Both the position numbers and the translations under genes were made by a program. From Podospora bellae-mahoneyi (Eukaryota; Ascomycota; Sordariomycetes; Sordariales; Podosporaceae), in contig NW_026946359.1 in the NCBI RefSeq assembly GCF_035222275.1, positions 4,588,001 through 4,652,000 on the forward strand: DNA of 64,000 nt. The letters run 5' to 3'. Positions 55,801 through 64,000 of the stretch are shown one piece after another (position 1 is the first letter of the stretch; each line of letters begins with the position of its first letter). A model generated the notes under the pieces. It was given only the letters and a program-made list of their open reading frames with translations, was not told where the DNA came from and did no database searches.

Positions 55801-58800
55801 CTTGCCTGATCTTTCACGACAGCAGCGCGCCCTCGAGGTCGCAGCCGCCCGTGGTCGCCTCAGGATATCGAGAACAGCAGCATTTGTCAACCCGGCTCCT
55901 GAGATGTGTCTTGAATGGCGGCAAGATCTAGTTCATATATGTTGATCACTTGAAAGCGTCGACATGTGCCTCTATACTATGACAAGTGTCAACGATCTCT
56001 GCCTTGACAGTTGCCTCAGGATAGTTATCTATGGTTTATATGGAGGCATTGTATGTGGTATGTGGGAGGTGGGGGAGTTGAAGGGGAAGGAAGTGGTCCT
56101 TAGGGTGTTCTTACAGATTTTTTCTCTGGGAACTTCTGCGAAGTCACCTCTCCTCTTTCCTTTCGAGACGATCTCGCTTCTGAAGTCTTCCCGTTTAACA
56201 CCTCTCTCTACTGAACCGCTACATCATCTATTGTTATCCTTACACCCACATCATTATTCCCACATTTTGAGCCATTCCCCCTACATTTTCGCACCAGGCA
56301 CCGAATAGCCCGCCTCCGCCGTCACATACCCCCCCATCAGCGGCCATTCCTCGACATTGTCACCAGCATACCTCACATCAACGCACCTGAGTATCACTCG
56401 TTTGCAGATAGTCTGGTGTTTAGCGGCTTTGCTAGTAACATTTTCGAGAGATTTCAAGCCCTCGAGTCAATCCCACCATCCCATCCTTTCGATCGTTTAT
56501 CCCAGCTTTTAGCTATTTATCCCATCTTTCTCAACTCGTTCCGCCAAGTGGCCCAGATCGTGCCAACCAGCTGTCCAAGCTTCAGCCTCCTCGTCACTCC
56601 TCATACCGGTGTCCACTCCCTGTTCCTCGGCTACGTCAGTTGTCCAGCATGGACGCATTCGAAATGTCAGAGACACTGCCGCACATGATTATCTTGTGTG
56701 GATGGTATGCTTTGACCACTATATCTAAAGCTGGGATGAGGTTCCCGTCGTGTGTGCTCATGCTGCTGTCGACCTTAGCAGCGCTTGCTTACCCTCACGG
56801 CTTCGTTCGCTCCCGTCTGTTCCCTTCGCCTCCTTGCGCCCATTACTCGTGCACAAGCGTGCCACACAGTATTACACCTGCATTTGATAATGACATGTGT
56901 TTCCATTATGTTTGTATGCATGATCCAAGATGTTTCAAGGCCTATGGTGCATGTTAGCACACCTATTCAGCATATTTGGACACCCAAGTGGGATGTTTAG
57001 ATGCCTTAACAAGATAGTCATAGACCTTTCTACTATCTTGATAGGCCTATTTGAAATAGTTGGACGCGTTTAAACTATTTTAATAGGCCTCCGAGTGATA
57101 GTTGGACGTGTTTGAACTATCTCGGGATGTCTTTACACAATGTTTTAACGCCTGAGTGGGATGTTTGGACACATTAGCACAGTATTTAAACGCATGGGCA
57201 AGTGCTCGATACACCTTGGTGTTGCAGTGTGATGCATCCACTTCGCTTCACTACACCTGGCTGTGATATCGTCAATCATACAGCGTGTCTTTCACATTCA
57301 TTCGGATTGCACTTTTGACCATGTTTCTGGTGCACAATTCTGCGAAGTTTGCAGCTTGTCCCAACATTGTCCATGCCCCTTTTTGATGGACCCATTTTTC
57401 AGGACCCCACTTTTCCCCTGATGAAGCAAATCGTCCCCCTTCACCATCACACTTTGTTTACAATGTTTCTACCCATCTACACACACTATTATGAGGTCTA
57501 TGATACTAAAGGTTGGTCTAGTATAATCCTGAGACCACGTCGACTGATTTTGACGAAGCCGGTAAGTTGATTTCCTTGACGAGGACGCGATTTTAAGACT
57601 GACGAGATGGAAAACAGACCGCCTTTATTTCGAAGAGTTGAGCTATGAGCGTGTGATGGATATCTACGAGCTCGAGAACGCCAGCGGTGTGGTGGTGTCT
57701 GTCGGTGGCCAGCTTCCCCAGAACATTGCCCTTCGTCTCCAGGAGACTGGCAAGGCCAACGTTCTCGGAACCGACCCCCGTGACATCGACAAGGCTGAGG
57801 ACAGACAGAAGTTCTCCGAGATCCTCGACTCCATCGGAGTTGACCAGCCCGCCTGGAAGGAGTTGACCTCCGTCGAGGCTGCCGAGAAGTTTGCCCAGGA
57901 GGTCGGCTACCCTGTCCTTGTTCGTCCCAGTTACGTCCTTTCTGGTGCTGCTATGACTGTCATTCGCAGCCAGGAGGACCTCAAGGACAAGCTTGAGGCT
58001 GCTTCCAACGTCTCCCCTGACCACCCCGTCGTCATCAGCAAGTTCATCGAGGGTGCTCAGGAGATTGATGTTGATGGTGTTGCCTCCAAGGGTGAGCTGA
58101 TCATCCACGCCGTCAGTGAGCACGTCGAGCAGGCTGGTGTCCACTCTGGTGATGCCACCCTCGTCCTCCCTCCTGCCAACTTGGACCAGGACACCATGGA
58201 CCGTGTCAAGGAGATTGCGCAGAAGGTCGCCAAGGCCTGGAACATCACCGGTCCCTTCAACATGCAGATCATTCGCGCTGAGGATCCCGAGGGAGGTGTG
58301 CCCGCCCTCAAGGTCATCGAGTGCAACCTCCGTGCCTCTCGTTCTTTCCCCTTCGTCAGCAAGGTCCTCGGCACCAATTTCATTGACGTTGCCACCAAGG
58401 CCATTGTCGGCAAGGACGTTCCCCAGCCCACCGACCTCATGGCTGTCAAGCGTGACTACTTGGCCACCAAGGTTCCCCAGTTCTCCTGGACCCGTCTCGC
58501 TGGCGCCGACCCCTTCCTTGGCGTCGAGATGGCCTCCACCGGTGAGATGGCCTGCTTCGGCAAGAACCTCGTTGAGGCCTACTGGGCTTCTCTCCAGTCC
58601 GCCATGAACTTCCGCGTCCCTGAGCCTGGTGAGGGTATCCTCTTTGGTGGTGAGCTGAGCAAAAACTGGCTTGCCACCGTTGTGGACTACCTTGCTCCTC
58701 TTGGCTACAAGCTTTATGCTGCCGATGCCGAGGTCAAGGAGTACCTCGAGACCAAGTCCAAGCACAAGATCAACGTTGAGATCATCGAGTTCCCCAAGGA

Positions 58801-59119
58801 GGACAAGCGCGCCCTCCGTGAGGTGTTCAAGAAGTACGACATTCGCGGTGTCTTCAACCTTGCCCAGGCCCGTGGCAAGACTGTCATGGATGTCGACTAC
58901 GTCATGCGCCGCAACGCCGTCGACTTTGGCGTGCCATTGTTCATGGAGCCTCAGGTTAGTTTCTCCATTTGCCTTGCTAGATTGATCCAACATGCTAAGA
59001 CTTTTTACCAGACCGCTATGCTCTTCGCCCAGTGCATGAGCGAGAAGCTGCCCAGGCCCGAGGGTATCCCCTCTGAGGTCCGCAGGTGGTCCGACTTCAT
59101 TGGTGGCAAGCCTTTGTGA
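52870..59119 (+). CDS. cpa2: Arginine-specific carbamoyl-phosphate synthase, large subunit (mitochondrial)
   Basis: Exons 52870-53212, 53307-54988, 57522-57561, 57618-58954 and 59012-59119; 1169 residues. The N-terminal about 75 residues are basic with Ser/Arg ([20 protein letters not shown]), fitting mitochondrial import. Two homologous synthetase halves follow: first half with [50 protein letters not shown] and [20 protein letters not shown]; second half with [53 protein letters not shown] and [20 protein letters not shown]. The end is an allosteric-type domain ([20 protein letters not shown]). It makes carbamoyl phosphate from glutamine-derived ammonia, bicarbonate and two ATP with the small subunit. 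Intron 2 is 2533 bp and exon 3 only 40 nt; intron 4 is 57 nt and stop-free. Confidence 0.95.
53248..53254. promoter_or_regulatory. TGAGTCA, Gcn4/CPC1-type site inside cpa2 intron 1
   Basis: Exact TGASTCA element 378 bp downstream of the cpa2 start codon, within intron 1 (53213-53306). Position inside an intron is unusual for a control element, and chance occurrence cannot be excluded. Confidence 0.3.
54989..57521 (+). other. Giant intron 2 of cpa2 (2533 bp)
   Basis: Donor GTAAGT directly after the codons for KTVMIN and acceptor TCTAG directly before [11 protein letters not shown], with an ACTAA-type branch sequence shortly upstream (57504-57508). The protein sequence joins perfectly across it, so it is an intron and not a break. 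It is more than twenty times longer than other introns in the window, less GC-rich than the exons, and holds degenerate repeats and a hairpin array. No coding sequence in it is supported. Confidence 0.85.
56941..57200. repeat. Array of related hairpins inside cpa2 intron 2
   Basis: Three successive inverted repeats: 57010-57018 with 57032-57040 (9 bp, perfect, CAAGATAGT arm); 57043-57061 with 57072-57090 (AGGCCTATT outer arm, two internal mismatches); and 57091-57103 with 57115-57125 (CCGAG and GATAGTT arms, small bulge). The second and third share the loop GGACG(C/T)GTTT. The block is flanked by two diverged copies of AGTGGGATGTTTRG at 56987-57000 and 57155-57168. The pattern suggests a tandemly expanded, MITE-like or structured element. 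Confidence 0.8.
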
Positions 59120-59815
59120 ATAGCGCAAGGCTCTGGGTTCCAATGTTTCTTTCTTGCTTAATGTGTTCCTATACTTTTTCCATTTGAGGGCATGGGAGGA
59201 GGAGTCCAAAAAAAAAGCAGGGTGGGTGTGTGGTGTGAGGAGAAAAATATGAGCGGCGTTTGAATATTTGATGGAAGGGTTTTCGATATCTGTATTCATT
59301 TTCACAGCGGCGGTGACATGGTTGGCAGGGAAATTTCTAGTCGGTTACTTGATATGATATGGTCTTTAAAAGTGAACATCTTTTCTTTTGTTTGTGATCG
59401 CTGTGATGTTTGATGTTATGATGGTGGGTGGTTTTACAGAATGAACTATGGAATGGACTTTGAAGAGGCCTGATGGTACATTTCCAGCAATGATATTGTG
59501 TATGTAACCTTTATAAGCCAATGTGATTTCTCTCACATAGGAGAACATGTTTATGGGGGGTTTTGCTTTCAAAGTGACATGCCGTTGCTTTTCAGGGTTA
59601 GGGTCTTTCTTGCGCCAGCAACCCTCTATCTAGCGCACGGGCTCATCTCATCCATTGCTCTTACACTCAGTCCTCGTTTCATTAAAAACTCTCCTTCAAC
59701 GTCAAACAACGAGCACTGCCCACGACTCAAAACATTAGCGACATCAGCCTTGTCAAACAACCTCACATACTATACCTCAACAGTCTATCCACCACACCAA
59801 CCCCAAACCCTCAAA
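59120..59815. other. Intergenic 59120-59815
   Basis: cpa2 3' flank and promoter of the G-patch gene. Contains a telomere-like GGGTTAGGGT at 59595-59604, about 210 bp before the start codon. Confidence 0.6.
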
Positions 59816-60784
59816 ATGAGCACCACCAACAACAACAACCACCCCCAAGAGGAAGAAGAAGAAGACGACTACATGTCCCCCCTCTTCCTCGCGCCCCCCA
59901 CAACGACCTCCTCCGCCCTCCCAATAAAAGAATCCTCCCTCCAACGCCGCACCCGTCTCAAGCGCGAGGCCGAGGCCCGTTCCCGCCCCAAATCAAAAGC
60001 CGAACTCGCCCAGGAAGCCGAGTTGCAACGCGAAAAAGCGCATTCTACCTCTTTACTGGCGTCAAAACCCCAGTCGAAAGGCCTGGCTATGATGGCGAAG
60101 ATGGGGTTCAGACCTGGGTCTACACTGGGGTCGAGCAGTTCTGGGTCGGCGGAGCCGATCAGGGTTTCGATCAAGGAGGGGAAGGAGGGGATTGGGCTGG
60201 AGAGTGAGAGGAAACGGAAGCTGAGGGAGTTGGTGGAGAACATGGAGAAGACGGAGAAGAAGATTAAGGTCGGGGAGGTGGATTACAGGGAGCGGATGAG
60301 GCAGGAGAGGGAGGAGCAGAGGTTGGAGGGGCAGGTTAGGGGTGCTCAAAAGGTGGCGGAGGGGTTGGATTCGAAGAGGGCTAAGGAAAGGGGGGAGGAG
60401 ATGGGGAAGAGGAGGTTGAAAGGGATACCGGTTGTTTGGAGGCGGTTGGTCAAGGCTAGGGAGGAGAGCGAGAGGGATAGGAGAATGAGGAGGGATTTGG
60501 AGGAGCATGCTATGTCACGGTTGCCGACGTATGATGATGGGGATGAGGATGCGGACGATGGGAAGGCGTTGGGGAAGAAGAAGGTGGTGTATGAGGTGGC
60601 GGAGGATTTGGATGAGGAGGATGAGGAGTTGGATGAGTTTAATGGGTTGACGGGGGAGGAGAAGTTGAGGAGGTTGGTGGAGTATTTGAGAAAAGAGCAT
60701 CATTATTGCTTTTGGTGCAAGTTCAAGTACGAGGATGAGAGGATGGAGGGGTGTCCGGGGTTGACGGAGGAGGAGCATGATTGA
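59816..60784 (+). CDS. G-patch / DUF4187 protein, GPATCH11 (CCDC75)-like
   Basis: Single exon; 322 residues from MSTTNNNNHPQEEEEEDDYM. A basic helical region (SLQRRTRLKREAEARSRPKS) leads into a G-patch at about residues 86-135 (GLAMMAKMGFRPGSTLGSSS, KEGIGLESERKRKL). A charged coiled coil (about 140-235) follows, then an acidic stretch and the C-terminal DUF4187-type block EYLRKEHHYCFWCKFKYEDE with CxxC and a final CPG. G-patch proteins often activate DEAH helicases in splicing or ribosome assembly; the partner here is unknown. The strand switch is extreme: 59881-59940 has 32 C and 5 G, 60601-60660 has 30 G and 1 C. Only 96 bp separate its stop from that of the decayed gene opposite. Confidence 0.85.
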   Translation: MSTTNNNNHPQEEEEEDDYMSPLFLAPPTTTSSALPIKESSLQRRTRLKREAEARSRPKSKAELAQEAELQREKAHSTSLLASKPQSKGLAMMAKMGFRPGSTLGSSSSGSAEPIRVSIKEGKEGIGLESERKRKLRELVENMEKTEKKIKVGEVDYRERMRQEREEQRLEGQVRGAQKVAEGLDSKRAKERGEEMGKRRLKGIPVVWRRLVKAREESERDRRMRRDLEEHAMSRLPTYDDGDEDADDGKALGKKKVVYEVAEDLDEEDEELDEFNGLTGEEKLRRLVEYLRKEHHYCFWCKFKYEDERMEGCPGLTEEEHD

Positions 60785-60880
60785 GGTGATTGTCACAGCC
60801 TAGAGAGAGTTGAGATACTGCATGATGAACAACTCTTCATTGCTCTCCGTTTCGCTGCCTTCAACACGCTACCCAATCGC

Positions 60881-62643
60881 TCAATACATCTCCAAAATCT
60901 CGCCAATCACATTCCGGTAGATACCATTCGGATCAAACTTTTGCCTCACAGCTTTGAACCGGGCCAGATACTAATAAACGTATTACGTTAGTCAACCACT
61001 GTGCCTCTTTCGTCAAGGAAATTGACTTACCTGTGGGTCCAGATGCTTCTCGCAAAAACCTCCCTCGTATTCTTGGTCCAATGAGGTCTGCAGGGGAACT
61101 CGTCGATCAGAGCATTGGCAACCTTGCGATCTGTTTTCTCTCAGGTTAGCCCCCCTTGTGAAGAAAAGAGAGACAAAAAGTAGCGGCACGCACAAAACGG
61201 CTCGTTAAACCTCTTCTCATCGCCCACACTCGGTCGGTACGAGGGAAAGTCAAACATGATCGTCCCCTTTGACCAATCCACCCCGCCAGAAGTGTTATAT
61301 GTCTGCTGCCCAAGAAAGTCAAAATAGTGCCGACCGACTGTTTACCCATTGTCAGCGCATTCTCCCGTTTTCATACACACTCAGGAAAGACTTACACTTG
61401 ATATTAATCCTGCTCCTATACGTACTCTTCATGTTAATCTCCCTCTTCAACTCCTCATCAAATAGCCCTCTCGCTCTCTTCAACACCGCATTCGCCATCG
61501 TTACCGGGAAAGCCAGCTCAAGGGTGTACGCCCTCAGCCCATAGTCCCACTGAGCCTTTTGGTCAGGGTAGAGACCACCGATCAATACATCATAGTTCCC
61601 ACCATAAACCGGTCACTTGTCAATAGCTTTGCTCGTCGTCTTCTCCCTAAAGTCTGGCTTCTCCCACTGCCCAAAAAAGATCTCCTCCATGAGCATGTTG
61701 GATGTGGGCAAGTACTTCCGGCTGTTGAGAAAATTCTTGGCAGCAAACGCCTCGAGGTCGGTCACACAAAACGTGTTTTGGAAGCCTTGCTGCTCGGTGA
61801 AGTTGGCGGGGACAACATCGTAATATCGCTGATGAAACTCTCTTGTAGGGCCACCACCAGAGATTCGCTGTTGCGTACGGGGCAATCATGCCGTAGATGT
61901 CGCCATCGAGAACTTCCTTTTGTCGAAACTGTCCTGGCTGTCAGTCTGTCGTCCGGTGGTTGATGGGGTCAAGTATACTCACGTGTTCTGCTTGGCATAA
62001 ACCTTGCTGTCAGGATAGATCTTGAGTTTTATCCTCGCAATAATTCCCAACAATCCCAGACTGGTCGAAGCAGCCAACCAGTCATCATCACTTTCATTCC
62101 TTTCTACTTTTCTGATCTCCCGTTTCCATCAATGATATCCATGGCCAACACACCCGCCGCCACCATCGAGTCTTCTCTAATCGAGCTTCTGTGAGCCCCC
62201 ATCACCACACTCCCGCCGAAACTGATGTTCCAGTTCGTGAGGGTGTACCCAACACTGGCACCCCTATCATGGAGATACTCGGCCAGCTGGAAGAAAGTAA
62301 CTCCAGCGTCAACAAGTACGGACCCATGGGGGGCCCCCTCGGGAAGGCTGAAGTCGTAGATGCCGGCCACAATGGCAGTTTTGATGATGATGGTCGAGTC
62401 GTCGCTGCATTGGGTATCGTACCACATGTGACCCTTTCCTGCGGCGCGGACCAAGGACTTGGACAGGATGGCTGACTTGACGACGGATTGCATATCCTCG
62501 ACGGAGGTGGCGTCGTGGACCCGGGAGACATTATGGCAGGCTGGGGACCCTGGGCCGTCAAAGGTGTTCCATACCAAGGCTGATGCGGTGCCCGAGCAGA
62601 GGAGAAGGCTGCTCAGGCCAACACCAAGGCCTGTGGGAATCAT
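60881..62643 (-). pseudogene. Decayed secreted FAD-linked oxidase (aldonolactone-oxidase type)
   Basis: The chain starts MIPTGLGVGLSSLLLCSGTA (signal peptide) at 62643 and ends with a TGA at 60881. FAD-binding region: VRAAGKGHMWYDTQCSDD, GAPHGSVLVDAGVTFFQL, WNISFGGSVVMGAHRSS. C-terminal part: PHWTKNTREVF and FDPNGIYRNVIGEIL, as in arabinonolactone/gulonolactone oxidases. Similarity continues across several breaks that no GT-AG intron explains: a frame loss near 62115-62122 (TAG follows at 62104-62106), another near 61911-61915, another near 61839-61846, a TGA at 61613-61615 where the family pattern suggests Trp, and a frame loss near 61050-61059. Ordinary introns sit between these breaks. I read it as a recent pseudogene; repeated sequencing errors are the alternative. 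Confidence 0.75.
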
Positions 62644-62855
62644 CGTTGCCGGGAAAGAAGGGGTCTGAAACAGAGGACGGTTAACAAGCAATCACCTAGA
62701 GATCTGAAAGAGATCTAGGTTCAAGCCTGGTGGAGCTTTTCCCCGGATTTCGAGCCACCAAGAAGGCACACTCGCTTTATATCACCCACCACCACCACCA
62801 CCACCACCACCACCACCACCACCACCACCACCACCACCACCACCACAACAACAAC

Positions 62856-62893
<38 letters not shown>

Positions 62894-63644
62894 GCAGCAG
62901 CAGCAGCAAGAAACTCTCACCCCATCCTCCTGACCGACACGACGACGTCTCCTCGCTTCCACAAACAGTCACCTCACCTGCCACCTCCTCCAATTCACCC
63001 TCCAACCAACCGCGGCTCCTCAACCGCTTCTCTCATCTCAACCTCTACAAAAGCCACATGTGATCCTGCCCGTCTCATTGGAGCGTAGCATCTCACTCGT
63101 CCACACCCATTCTCAGTACATACAAAATCTCCAAAACAACCCTACCTGACCTGCAAAGGCACCGCAAGCGAATCCTCTGTTCTATGAGGTCCTTCCTTTC
63201 CCTTGGCTCGTGGCTCGCTTGGATTTGTTCACCACCAACGACGTCGTTGGTCGTGATAGCCACCAAGCCGGCGGGCTGGCCTCAAGGGGCAAATTGAGCG
63301 AGCGAGCGATGTCACTCCCCGCGAATCACAAACGCCAGCGCCGGGCAGCCACAAAAAAAACGCGGGGAAATGCAGGGTATAGAGATGACCCAGTCGGGGT
63401 TTTTACCTTGCTGTCACGGTCATTTCTTGGAATGTGGACTTGAAATAAATCCAGGAATCAACTGGTTGGTGAAGATGCTGATCCAAACGGTCACCAGTCA
63501 TGATGGTGGAGAGCTGTGCTTGGTGTGCAATGAGCTTCGAATGGGAACAACCTCTGAGAAGCTAACAGCCACCTTTCTTCTTGATCAGGAGTTCAGAGGA
63601 AGTATTCCAAAAGTCTGGCTACGAGGTGAGTTTTTCCATCAATA
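62644..63644. other. Intergenic 62644-63644 with microsatellite
   Basis: Former promoter region of the decayed oxidase, holding the triplet microsatellite described separately. Otherwise nothing recognised; a TTCAAGCC sequence near 62720 does not form a tRNA. Confidence 0.6.
62787..62909. repeat. Compound triplet microsatellite (ACC)n(AAC)n(AGC)n
   Basis: About 59 bp of ACC repeats (62787-62845), about 46 bp of AAC repeats with one extra A (62846-62891), then about 18 bp of AGC repeats (62892-62909). Reads as His/Asn/Gln or Val/Trp/Leu/Cys runs in the six frames, none of which I accept as coding. Confidence 0.97.
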
Positions 63645-64000
63645 TCAGCAAATCGTCACCTCCTTCTTCTCCAACCACAGCGGATCTAGACCGAGGTCCT
63701 TATGTCGCCTGGCCCTCCTGTCTCTCCTCACATCGTCCATAGTGAAATCGAGTGTACTCGACCTCGGAGGGAGATCCATATTCTTTTCTTCATATGGTCG
63801 GGGATATCCAACAACCTCAAAGCTCTTGAAGAAAAGGAGCCCCGTTTCCTTCATAATGGCCCCATCAATGAATCCAACCCTCTGATAACATCCATCGCCC
63901 AGCCTCTTCAGCAAAAGCCCAAATCGATAGTCAACAAAGCCGTGATCCAGCACATGCGGCACACGAATCAAGAGCATTGCTGCCAGCCCGTCTGTGTCAC
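63645..64000 (-). CDS. C-terminal part of an unrecognised gene (5' end outside window)
   Basis: The frame is open from the right edge to a TGA at 63645-63647, about 118 codons. It contains DYRFGLLLKRLGDGCYQRVG, KETGLLFFKSFEVVGYPRPY and a basic, charged tail (DDVRRDRRARRHKDLG). The GLLL...YQRVGF stretch faintly recalls the C-terminal part of fungal HET-domain heterokaryon-incompatibility proteins, but this is a weak resemblance; the diagnostic HET domain would be outside the window. Confidence 0.4.
   Translation of the reverse strand, partial: DTDGLAAMLLIRVPHVLDHGFVDYRFGLLLKRLGDGCYQRVGFIDGAIMKETGLLFFKSFEVVGYPRPYEEKNMDLPPRSSTLDFTMDDVRRDRRARRHKDLGLDPLWLEKKEVTIC

Noticed and set aside
60881-62643. 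Explaining the oxidase frame breaks as extra introns
   Set aside because: The breaks are one- or two-base shifts with no GT-AG pair of workable length around them, while the true introns of the gene are recognisable separately.
62690-62740. tRNA-like T-loop sequence GGTTCAAGCC
   Set aside because: The flanking bases cannot form a 5-bp T stem, and no acceptor or anticodon stem is found at the right distances.
62721-63023. Poly-His/Asn/Gln and poly-Val/Leu reading frames
   Set aside because: They are translations of the triplet microsatellite.

Overview
The window reads as nuclear chromosomal DNA of a filamentous ascomycete. Most genes carry short introns (about 50-100 bp, GTAAGT-like donors, CTRAC-like branch sites, YAG acceptors). 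The families present (UstYa/DUF3328, PTH11-like receptor, LIM-RhoGAP Lrg1, DUF2417, DSC-complex DUF1746) are fungal, several of them Pezizomycotina-type. Protein wording looks most like Sordariomycetes, perhaps Sordariales; that placement is inference from remembered family resemblance, not from a search. I found no rRNA, tRNA, CRISPR, plasmid or phage feature.

Layout. 1-2916 (-): lrg1, cut by the left edge inside its RhoGAP domain. 4593-6239 (-): DUF2417 membrane hydrolase-like protein. 6917-7558 (-) and 9891-10898 (+): two unrecognised low-complexity proteins. 11604-13421 (-): eight-exon tandem-UBC protein. 14560-15841 (+): rfc2, convergent with a coiled-coil protein (15976-17553, -). 18235-24885 (+): single-exon brr2. 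25959-27960 (+): PWWP plus TFIIS-N-like chromatin protein. 28998-31367 (+): orc3. 32278-32793 (+): small unknown. 33371-34193 (-): sec66. 34937-36996 (+): npl4. 37412-45811 is the accessory-looking stretch: UstYa-family oxidase (-), a small secreted peptide precursor (+), a type-B carboxylesterase (-) and a seven-TM PTH11-like receptor (+). Housekeeping genes then resume: mitochondrial PPR protein (46054-48540, -), rcl1 (48864-50093, +), dsc4-like (50220-51306, -), cpa2 (52870-59119, +) and a GPATCH11-like protein (59816-60784, +). At the right are a decayed FAD-linked lactone-oxidase gene (60881-62643, -), a long triplet microsatellite and the 3' end of an unrecognised gene (63645-64000, -).

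Functional threads. DNA replication is represented by rfc2 and orc3; splicing by brr2 and possibly the G-patch protein; ER membrane and ubiquitin work by sec66, npl4, dsc4-like and the tandem UBC protein; arginine synthesis by cpa2. These are dispersed housekeeping genes, not an operon-like system. The best candidates for something unusual are: the head-to-head UstYa oxidase and KR-bearing secreted peptide; the 2.5-kb intron of cpa2 with its array of related hairpins; a 12-nt micro-exon directly after the active-site cysteine codon of the tandem-UBC gene; the pseudogenised FAD oxidase; and a repeated pattern in which the sense strand of many genes is C-rich at the 5' end and switches to G-rich toward the 3' end.
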